Shown: one piece after another, positions 6,473-12,959 of the stretch
Numbering within the stretch: the stretch's first letter is position 1
Layout: every line of letters starts with the position of its first letter
Source of the DNA: Chitinophaga pinensis
GTDB lineage: Bacteria; Bacteroidota; Bacteroidia; UKL13-3
DNA length: 15,178 nt
Assembly (NCBI GenBank): GCA_943323675.2
Contig: CALPIR020000035.1
Span: forward strand, 1 to 15,178
Direction: 5' to 3'
Program-made: the position numbers and the translations under genes
Notes under the pieces: model-generated
What the model saw: the letters and a program-made list of their open reading frames with translations, nothing else
Told to the model about the DNA's origin: nothing
Database searches by the model: none

Positions 6473-7786
6473 TTGAAAACAAAAAATAAAGAAAATAAAG
6501 TAAACATCATTACGCTTGGATGCTCTAAAAATATTGTTGATAGCGAAGAGTTATTCAGTCAACTTAAAGCCAATAATTTTAACGTTGAACATGAGAGTAC
6601 AAAAGATGATGCCAATGTAATTATTATAAATACGTGCGGATTTATTGATAATGCTAAACAAGAAAGTATAGATACCATTTTACGTTTTGCAGAAGCTAAA
6701 AAACAAGGAGAAATTGACAAGTTATATGTAACAGGATGTTTGTCGCAGCGCTATATGCCAGACCTACAGAAAGAAATTCCAGATGTAGATAAATACTTCG
6801 GCACCACGCACCTTCCACAATTACTTAAAACTTTGGGTGCGGATTATAAACATGAGTTGGTAGGCGAACGTTTAATTACTACCCCTTCTCATTATGCCTA
6901 TTTAAAAATAAGCGAAGGATGCGACAGACCATGTTCTTTTTGTGCCATTCCTATTATGCGTGGCAAACATCTATCAAAAAGTTTTGAGCAATTGGAAACA
7001 GAAGTTAAGGGATTGGTTAAAAACGGAACTAAAGAAATTTTACTAATAGCACAAGATAGCACATACTATGGGCTTGATTTGTACGGAGAACGGAAACTAG
7101 CCGAATTGCTTCTTAGAATGAGTGATATTGATGGATTAGATTGGATACGTTTGCACTACGCCTACCCTTCTCAATTCCCACTAGATGCGCTGGATGTAAT
7201 GAGAGAACGTGATAATATTTGTAATTACATTGATATTCCTTTACAGCATACAAGCGATAATATGCTTAAAATTATGCGAAGAGGAATAACATCAAAACGC
7301 ACACAAGAGGTAATTGACACCATGCGCGAAAAAGTTCCGGGTATTGCAATAAGAACTACACTTATAGCTGGCCATCCGGGAGAAACAGAGCAGGACTTTA
7401 AAGACCTATGCAAATTTGTTGAGCATAATAAATTTGATCGTTTAGGGATATTTACATACAGCCACGAGGATGGAACGCATGCAGGAACAATGGCAGATGA
7501 TGTACCACAAGAATTAAAAGAAGAGCGTGCAGCCATTGTAATGGATATCCAACAGGGGATCTCGGCAAAACTAAATCAACAAAAAGTAGGTAAAACCTAT
7601 AAAGTATTGTTTGACAGAAAAGACAGTGGATATTATGTTGGCCGCACAGAATTTGACTCACCAGAGGTTGATAATGAAGTGTTGGTTGATGCAAAAAGTA
7701 ATTACGTACGAATTGGTGATTTTGCGCAAGTTAAGATTGATGCTGCAGAAGATTTTGATTTATACGGAACCATCGTAACTCCTTAA
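6473..7786 (+). CDS. rimO: ribosomal protein uS12 methylthiotransferase RimO
   Basis: Radical SAM enzyme that adds a methylthio group to the conserved aspartate of ribosomal protein uS12. The N-terminal UPF0004 domain holds the second iron-sulfur cluster through C17 (LGCSKN), C55 (NTCGF) and C89 (TGCLSQR). The radical SAM cluster cysteines are C150, C154 and C157 in EGCDRPCSFCAIP. The end of the 437-residue chain (about 370-437) corresponds to the TRAM domain. LGCSKNIVDSE and the CAIPIMRGKH context favour RimO over the tRNA enzyme MiaB. The start is a TTG: an in-frame TAA at 6437 and the absence of any ATG or GTG before the conserved VNIITLGCSKN leave TTG at 6473 as the only usual start codon, and MKTK...K is a familiar RimO N-terminus in this phylum. 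bshC follows after three bases. Confidence 0.95.
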   Translation: MKTKNKENKVNIITLGCSKNIVDSEELFSQLKANNFNVEHESTKDDANVIIINTCGFIDNAKQESIDTILRFAEAKKQGEIDKLYVTGCLSQRYMPDLQKEIPDVDKYFGTTHLPQLLKTLGADYKHELVGERLITTPSHYAYLKISEGCDRPCSFCAIPIMRGKHLSKSFEQLETEVKGLVKNGTKEILLIAQDSTYYGLDLYGERKLAELLLRMSDIDGLDWIRLHYAYPSQFPLDALDVMRERDNICNYIDIPLQHTSDNMLKIMRRGITSKRTQEVIDTMREKVPGIAIRTTLIAGHPGETEQDFKDLCKFVEHNKFDRLGIFTYSHEDGTHAGTMADDVPQELKEERAAIVMDIQQGISAKLNQQKVGKTYKVLFDRKDSGYYVGRTEFDSPEVDNEVLVDAKSNYVRIGDFAQVKIDAAEDFDLYGTIVTP

Positions 7787-7789
7787 TAC

Positions 7790-9400
7790 ATGTATAGTAA
7801 TAGCCATTCAGCTGTTAGTTTCGAGCAAAGCAATCAGTTTTCTAAGATTATTTTAGATTACGCGAACAACTCTGCCAACCTATCTGATTTTTACAACTTA
7901 AGGCCTGAAATTGCATCATATAAAACCATGATGGAGCAAAAGAACTATAACAATAGTTTTAGACCTATTTTGGTAGATGAGTTGAAGAAGCAATATGCTG
8001 AAGCAGAGATAAAATTACATAAATCAACTTTGGTTGAAACCAACATCAATTTATTACTAAGCCCAAATACATATACGGTAACTACTGGCCACCAACTTTG
8101 TTTATTTACAGGCCCACTTTATTTTATACATAAAATATTAAGTACCATTAAATGGTGCGAAGAACTTAACCTAAACTACCCAGATAAAAATTTCATTCCT
8201 GTATTTTGGATGGCATCTGAAGATCATGATTTTGCTGAAGTGAATCATTTATATGTTAATAGTTCCAAATATACCTGGGATATTGATAGCAAAGAAAAAC
8301 CAGTTGGTCGATTAACACTTGAAAACTTCGAAAAATTCGCCAAAAAAATAATTGATCTTGCTAATAATGAATTTGCAAAAAACCAATTGAAAGAATGGAG
8401 TAAGTGTTATACAACTAGCTCTAATTTAAGCATAGCTACGAGAAAATTAGCACATTTACTTTTTGAAGACAAAGGATTAGTTATTTTGGATGCAGATAGT
8501 AAGCCATTGAAAAAATTATTTGTTCCTATCATCAAAAATGATGTTTTGAACCAAAAAAACTTCGATATACTAACTGAAACCAATAACACACTTCGGAAAA
8601 AATATAAAACTCAAGTTAATGGGCGCGAAATAAATTTCTTTTACATAAGTAATGAAGGCCGAAAACTCATTAAAAAAGAAAATGATACATTTATTGTAGA
8701 CGGAACATCAATCAACTTCTCCAAGAAAGAAATAGAGCTTGATATTGAAATTCATCCAGAAAACTACAGTCCAAATGTAATTATGCGACCAATGTATCAA
8801 GAATTAATACTTCCTAATTTAAGCTATATTGGTGGTCCTGGTGAAATAGCCTATTGGCTTCAACTTAAACCTATTTTCGAATATAATAAAATCTGTTTTC
8901 CAATACTTACCCTCCGTGATTTTGTAATGCTGATAAACGAACAACATATTAACCAACTCCATAAAATTGGTTTAATTGCCGCTGATTTATATTCAGCGAA
9001 TATTGTTGTTGAGCGAAAACTTGTATCACTAAACGAAGATGGTGGACAGGTTAGATTGATTGATGATGTAGCAATTAGTATGCAAAAACTAATTGATACT
9101 GCAATGAAAACTGATAATAAAATTGGTAGTGAATTAATTAAATGTAAAACAGATTGGAACAATAAACTTAATCATTTACATCGCGAATTAGACAAAAAGC
9201 AAAGAGAAAAAATCAAACATCAATTTGATAAATATACCACAATAAAGGATCAATATTTAACCGATGGAACAACGCAAGAACGTATATCCAATGTGCTTTC
9301 ATTTGGCGTAACAGAGTCGGTTCATGATCTTATACACCTAGTTTATGAGCACTTATCTAGGTCGCAGAGCCATATTAATGTTATAGTAAAAAAAGGTTAA
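7790..9400 (+). CDS. bshC: bacillithiol biosynthesis cysteine-adding enzyme BshC
   Basis: Putative last enzyme of bacillithiol synthesis, adding cysteine to the glucosamine-malate made by BshA and BshB. Bacillithiol is the main low-molecular-weight thiol in Firmicutes and many Bacteroidota. The 536-residue length is typical. The hallmark segments are TTGHQLCLFTGPLYFIHKI (98-116) and IPVFWMASEDHDFAEVNH (136-153), with MRPMYQELILPNLSYIGGPGE further on, from the nucleotidyltransferase-like fold. A long lysine- and glutamate-rich helical stretch near the C-terminus (about residues 435-490) fits the coiled coil known from the family. The ATG at 7790 lies three bases after the rimO stop, so the two are co-transcribed. 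BshA and BshB are not in the window. BshC's catalytic role rests mainly on genetics in other species. Confidence 0.94.
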   Translation: MYSNSHSAVSFEQSNQFSKIILDYANNSANLSDFYNLRPEIASYKTMMEQKNYNNSFRPILVDELKKQYAEAEIKLHKSTLVETNINLLLSPNTYTVTTGHQLCLFTGPLYFIHKILSTIKWCEELNLNYPDKNFIPVFWMASEDHDFAEVNHLYVNSSKYTWDIDSKEKPVGRLTLENFEKFAKKIIDLANNEFAKNQLKEWSKCYTTSSNLSIATRKLAHLLFEDKGLVILDADSKPLKKLFVPIIKNDVLNQKNFDILTETNNTLRKKYKTQVNGREINFFYISNEGRKLIKKENDTFIVDGTSINFSKKEIELDIEIHPENYSPNVIMRPMYQELILPNLSYIGGPGEIAYWLQLKPIFEYNKICFPILTLRDFVMLINEQHINQLHKIGLIAADLYSANIVVERKLVSLNEDGGQVRLIDDVAISMQKLIDTAMKTDNKIGSELIKCKTDWNNKLNHLHRELDKKQREKIKHQFDKYTTIKDQYLTDGTTQERISNVLSFGVTESVHDLIHLVYEHLSRSQSHINVIVKKG

Positions 9401-9474
9401 TAGCCAATAAATGAGGCATTTTAGTCTATTAAGATGTCTAATTTAGCAAACTTTAAACAAATCTGTATTTGTTT

Positions 9475-9509
9475 TTTGCACGTGCTTTGATTTTTTTACA
9501 TTATTTTTG
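9475..9509 (+). promoter_or_regulatory. probable promoter of the first SPOR-domain gene
   Basis: TATTTTTG at 9502-9509 matches the TAnnTTTG -7 consensus exactly. A TTTG at 9475-9478 lies 23 bases upstream, at the long end of the accepted spacing. The perfect 8-bp palindrome GCACGTGC (9478-9485) overlaps the -33 word and could be an operator. Transcription would begin around 9515, 35 bases before the ATG. Confidence 0.45.
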
Positions 9510-9550
9510 ACTTTATTAAGAATTACCCCACAAAAAGTAAATAAAAAAGT

Positions 9551-10882
9551 ATGAAGAATACCATGCGCTATTTAACAACTCAACTTACAGGTTCTATGCT
9601 TTGTTTGTTATTGTTAGCTACTCACTCCAATGCACAACAACAAGCTCGATTGAGTATAGAATTCAGAGGTGGGTTACCATCAATAATGACAGAATCAAGT
9701 CCAGCGAACGCTCCTTTTGGAGGTTTAGGACTTAGGTATTCTTTCAATAAATATTTTTCGCTATCAGGTGATGCAAATGGAGGAGGGATTTCTGGAGTGA
9801 GTAAGTCCAATGTGTATTTCAGAAACAGCTTTACCCAAATTGGTGGAAAGGCAAACTTAAATGTAACTGCTTTTATACCAGAGCGTAACGATGTTTGGAG
9901 CAGATTTAATGCATACATAAGTTTAGGATCAAACTACATGATGTATTATTACGATAAAGACAAAGCCTTAGATGGCAAAACATCAAAGCCATATTTTGTT
10001 TATGATGCTGGAGTAAATGTAAAATACTACGTAAATGAAATGATAGATATAATGGGAGGTATCACATTTAACTTCACTCAAACTACAGCAATTGATAATA
10101 TGAGGGATGATGGCAAAAATGACAAGTTCGCTCTAACTTATGTAGGATTAGCATTCAAAATTTTACCAGAAGATCGCAAGCAACTTTTAGATTGGGCCCA
10201 TTTACCTATAATGAATAATCAAGGTACCAAACAATTAATAGAGCAGTTAGAGGCAAACCTTAGCGAGACAAATAAACAATCAAATGATAGCTTAGCTGAT
10301 TTACTTAGATCTGAAATTAAATTGGTTGATAATAAAGTAGAAACAGTAAATACTAAAGTTGATACAATTGCCGCTAAAATGAACTTAATGCTTGAAGTAT
10401 TGAATAAAATGAGTGCAGTACAAACGGAACAAGTAGAAGCTTTGCAGTCTAAAAACAAGCCTAAAGGCAAAAAAGATGCAAAAACTAATGCTACAACGCA
10501 AACAACTTCAACAAAAACAAATTTACCAAACGATACAACAAACAGGTACACTTTAAATCCTAAAATGTTATCATACACAGCACCTGATGGAACAAAGATT
10601 AAAGTAGCAACAGTAGACCAGAGCCAGGTTAAAGAAAATTACGCCATAGTGGTAGGTTCTTTTGTTCAAGACCAAAATGCAGTAATTGCTCGTGATAAAT
10701 ACGTTGATAAAGGATGGGATGCTCATATCTTAGGAAGTGCAAAATCTCAATATAAACGTATTGTTATTTTCAGCAATAATTATTTCGAAGCTGCTAAAAT
10801 TGTTACGGAATTAAGATCTACAGTTTCTAAAGATGTTTGGATGTTAGACATCAATACTGGAAAGGGAGTTTATATCAAATAG
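9551..10882 (+). CDS. secreted barrel-like / coiled-coil / SPOR-domain protein
   Basis: A 443-residue exported protein of unassigned function. Residues 1-28 form a Sec signal peptide ending HSNA before QQQ. Residues 30-204 are rich in alternating aromatic and glycine beta strands with charged turns and end in YVGLAFKIL, which looks like a small outer-membrane barrel. DRKQLLDW follows (208-215). Residues 225-300 are a coiled coil with clean heptads (LVDNKVE, TVNTKVD, TIAAKMN), then comes a Lys/Thr-rich linker (301-335). Residues 361-434 are a SPOR domain: NYAIVVGSF strand, helix, YKRIVIF strand, helix and a final WMLDI strand. SPOR domains bind denuded peptidoglycan glycans at division septa, so a tether from outer membrane to cell wall is plausible. 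The gene at 11525 shares this plan. The ATG at 9551 gives a good signal peptide; M5 is an alternative. The barrel is inference; the signal peptide and SPOR calls are firmer. Confidence 0.78.
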   Translation: MKNTMRYLTTQLTGSMLCLLLLATHSNAQQQARLSIEFRGGLPSIMTESSPANAPFGGLGLRYSFNKYFSLSGDANGGGISGVSKSNVYFRNSFTQIGGKANLNVTAFIPERNDVWSRFNAYISLGSNYMMYYYDKDKALDGKTSKPYFVYDAGVNVKYYVNEMIDIMGGITFNFTQTTAIDNMRDDGKNDKFALTYVGLAFKILPEDRKQLLDWAHLPIMNNQGTKQLIEQLEANLSETNKQSNDSLADLLRSEIKLVDNKVETVNTKVDTIAAKMNLMLEVLNKMSAVQTEQVEALQSKNKPKGKKDAKTNATTQTTSTKTNLPNDTTNRYTLNPKMLSYTAPDGTKIKVATVDQSQVKENYAIVVGSFVQDQNAVIARDKYVDKGWDAHILGSAKSQYKRIVIFSNNYFEAAKIVTELRSTVSKDVWMLDINTGKGVYIK

Positions 10883-11414
10883 TTTTTAAATAACCATACA
10901 TGTGCCACATAACAATTCCGGCACAAACTGAAACATTTAAACTATGCTTAGTGCCGATTTGTGGAATTTCAATACACAAATCGGCATTTTTTATAAATAG
11001 GTCACTTACACCATCAACCTCGTTACCAAAAACCAAGGCATATTTACATCCAACTTCTGGAATAAAATCGTGAAGCATCACTGATTGAGTTGTTTGTTCA
11101 ACTACTATAATTTTAATTTGGTTTATTCTCAAATGTGCAATTAGGCTTTCATTGTCAGAAAAATGAGTCCATTTAACTGACTCGGTTGCTCCTAATGCTG
11201 TTTTAAGTACTTCTTTATTGGGTGGCGTAGGACAAATTCCAGCTAAATAAATGTTATCTGCGCCAAATGAATCAGCAGTCCTAAAGAATGATCCAATATT
11301 TTGACCACTTCTAACATTATCCGCAACTATATCGTAATCAAGCTTTTTAACATCCTTGTAGTCTTCAATAGTCATTCTATTTAAAGCACCTAATGACAGT
11401 TTTTTAGTTCCCAT
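10875..11414 (-). CDS. SpoU/TrmH-family RNA 2'-O-methyltransferase
   Basis: SPOUT-superfamily RNA methyltransferase of 179 residues that should act on tRNA or rRNA 2'-hydroxyls with S-adenosylmethionine. Motif 1 is NVRSGQNIGSFFRTADSFGA (33-52), with N39 and R45 at the usual positions. Motif 2 is ALVFGNEVDGVSD (126-138). Motif 3, the trefoil-knot cofactor loop, is IPQIGTKHSLNVSVCAGIVMW (150-170). It consists of the catalytic domain plus about 25 leading residues and has no extra RNA-binding domain, so the target base cannot be deduced. Its stop (TGA, 10877-10875) overlaps the end of the upstream plus-strand gene by eight bases, tail to tail. It diverges from the second SPOR-domain gene with 110 bases between. 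No functional link with its neighbours is evident. Confidence 0.9.
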   Translation of the reverse strand: MGTKKLSLGALNRMTIEDYKDVKKLDYDIVADNVRSGQNIGSFFRTADSFGADNIYLAGICPTPPNKEVLKTALGATESVKWTHFSDNESLIAHLRINQIKIIVVEQTTQSVMLHDFIPEVGCKYALVFGNEVDGVSDLFIKNADLCIEIPQIGTKHSLNVSVCAGIVMWHMYGYLKTI

Positions 11415-11459
11415 TAAACAAATTAACCACTTTTATATCAATAATCTTATTGGTAATAG

Positions 11460-11490
11460 TTGTTTTTTACCGTTTTTCGTCATATTATTG
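11460..11490 (+). promoter_or_regulatory. possible promoter of the second SPOR-domain gene
   Basis: TTG at 11460-11462, a 20-base spacer and TATTATTG at 11483-11490 match the TTG/TAnnTTTG pattern with one mismatch. The -7 word lies 34 bases before the ATG at 11525, within a 110-base divergent gap. Confidence 0.38.
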
Positions 11491-11524
11491 TGCTTTAAAT
11501 CACTATGAATAACCTTAAAAACTT

Positions 11525-12871
11525 ATGATTAGCTTTTACAAAAATATTGTAGCGATCGTGCTGTTATTTATTTTCACCATTGGAAAAGTTCAAGCCCAAT
11601 ATAAGTACACGCGTTTTACAGTTGATGTAAATGGAGGTTTTTCAATGCCAAATACATCTATAACAGGCACCGCAGGTGGTTATGGTGAAATTGGGATAAA
11701 AGTAGCTCCAAGCAGATTTCTTTCTGGCAGATTAGCCCTTGGCATTGGTACATTAACAGGTTCTCAGAGCGTTGAAAAAATAACTGGAACAAGAGAAAAC
11801 GTTGCTAATTACACAAAATACAACGCCTCATATTATTATTTTTCAGGAAGCGGATTATTAAACTTAGAAAGAACATTCAAATTAAGAAATTTGGGAAGGT
11901 TCTTCAATCGTCTTAATACATTTTTAGTAATAGGCGCTGGTTACATGTATCCTGACATTAAAGTTAACCGTGTAGATGGTCAATTCAAAAACTATAAAAA
12001 AGACGTACGTTTTATTGCTAATAATTTTGGTTTAGATTTTAAATACTTTATCAGCAATCGTTTCGACCTAAGCTTTGGAGCAGAATACAAACTGGTACAA
12101 ACTTATTATTTAGATGGTGCTTATTCTGACAAAAGATACGATGGCATGACGAATGCATATGTTGGTGTTAGCTATAACATAGGCGCTAGTGCTGACCGTA
12201 AACACTTAGACTGGTTTAATTTAGATGGTAAAGTAGAACTTATGTTTGTTCCATTTAAGAACGAAATTAAACAAGGAGATGGGCCAATTGCAGATACCAA
12301 GAAACCATTAATTGACACAACAACAAATCTTTTAAAAGAAACGGCTCTTAATCCAATCCATGTAGATAGTAATTTAGCACAAATAGAAGAGCCAAATATT
12401 ATTAACATTGACAGCATCGATCAGAATGGATTAAAAGATGTGGGTATAAATCCAGTGGTTGTGGTAGTAACACCGGAGACAAACGACACTACAGAATATA
12501 AGAAATTTGGAAGACATTCAGATATCAAAGGAAAACCAGAAACCGCTGTACCTGTAAAAGTAGCCGTTGGGCCTAAAGTTCAGCCAGAGCCAGGAAGTTC
12601 GCTAAATGATATCGATGGTATTGTTCGCCCGATGGGTAAATACAATGTAATTGTTGGAACTTATGCTGGTGCCAAATATGCATATCCGTTCAGAGATAAA
12701 ATGCGCAAACAAAGATTACAAGCTGCATTATTTAAAGATAGTGATCGATCAAGAATGGTACGTGTTTGCATATACTATGGAGACGACAGAAAAGAAGCAA
12801 ACAGACAACTTCGTTCATACCTAAGGAAGTTTAACGGACAAGTTTGGTTGCACATTTACGACCCTAAATAA
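11525..12871 (+). CDS. secreted barrel-like / SPOR-domain protein, second of pair
   Basis: A 448-residue exported protein of unassigned function. The signal peptide is residues 1-24, with a hydrophobic IVAIVLLFIFTIG core and cleavage likely after VQA. Residues 26-220 are beta-rich (FTVDVNGGF, YGEIGIKV, FLVIGAGY, FDLSFGAEYKL) and end in AYVGVSYNIG, like a small outer-membrane barrel. DRKHLDW (224-230) follows, nearly the same as DRKQLLDW at the equivalent point of the protein at 9551. Residues 240-368 are an acidic, Asn/Asp/Pro/Val-containing linker without heptads. Residues 371-446 form a SPOR domain: KYNVIVGTY strand, basic helix, VRVCIYYG strand, helix, QVWLHIYD strand. The helix around 385-400 is strongly basic (FRDKMRKQR). 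No OmpA-type peptidoglycan domain is present. A terminator begins at the last base of the stop codon, so the gene is transcribed alone. The barrel call is inference; the rest is well supported. Confidence 0.78.
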   Translation: MISFYKNIVAIVLLFIFTIGKVQAQYKYTRFTVDVNGGFSMPNTSITGTAGGYGEIGIKVAPSRFLSGRLALGIGTLTGSQSVEKITGTRENVANYTKYNASYYYFSGSGLLNLERTFKLRNLGRFFNRLNTFLVIGAGYMYPDIKVNRVDGQFKNYKKDVRFIANNFGLDFKYFISNRFDLSFGAEYKLVQTYYLDGAYSDKRYDGMTNAYVGVSYNIGASADRKHLDWFNLDGKVELMFVPFKNEIKQGDGPIADTKKPLIDTTTNLLKETALNPIHVDSNLAQIEEPNIINIDSIDQNGLKDVGINPVVVVVTPETNDTTEYKKFGRHSDIKGKPETAVPVKVAVGPKVQPEPGSSLNDIDGIVRPMGKYNVIVGTYAGAKYAYPFRDKMRKQRLQAALFKDSDRSRMVRVCIYYGDDRKEANRQLRSYLRKFNGQVWLHIYDPK

Positions 12872-12905
12872 CAAAAAAGCCCAGCAAATAGTTGGGCTTT
12901 TTTGT
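12871..12905. terminator. symmetrical, possibly bidirectional intrinsic terminator
   Basis: A perfect 13-bp inverted repeat (12871-12883 with 12893-12905) has the core GCCCA/TGGGC flanked by six A on the left and six T on the right. Two more pairs close a 5-base loop. It starts at the last base of the preceding stop codon. Because the A and T runs mirror each other it could stop transcription from either side, although no minus-strand gene approaches it within the window. Confidence 0.88.
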
Positions 12906-12959
12906 TTACAAAATGTGTACTCTCCGCTGCTCCTATTTTGTATTTTGCCCTAATTATTT

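Noticed and set aside
7225..7694. Minus-strand reading frames opposite rimO
   Set aside because: They are low-complexity antisense translations lying wholly within a conserved gene, with no initiation signal.
10219..10578. Minus-strand frame of 119 codons with hydrophobic stretches, opposite the coiled-coil region
   Set aside because: The hydrophobic look comes from the reverse complement of Lys/Asn/Thr-rich codons. The regular plus-strand heptads show which strand is coding.
9551..12871. OmpA-type peptidoglycan-binding domain at the C-termini of the two secreted proteins
   Set aside because: The OmpA signature with its conserved Asp and Arg is absent. The strand-helix-strand-strand-helix-strand order with VGSF/VGTY fits SPOR instead.
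12906..12959. Promoter for mutS in TATTTTGTATTTTG (12934-12947)
   Set aside because: Both possible -7 words miss two consensus bases at proper spacing and no TTG lies 17-23 bases upstream, so the match is too weak to list.
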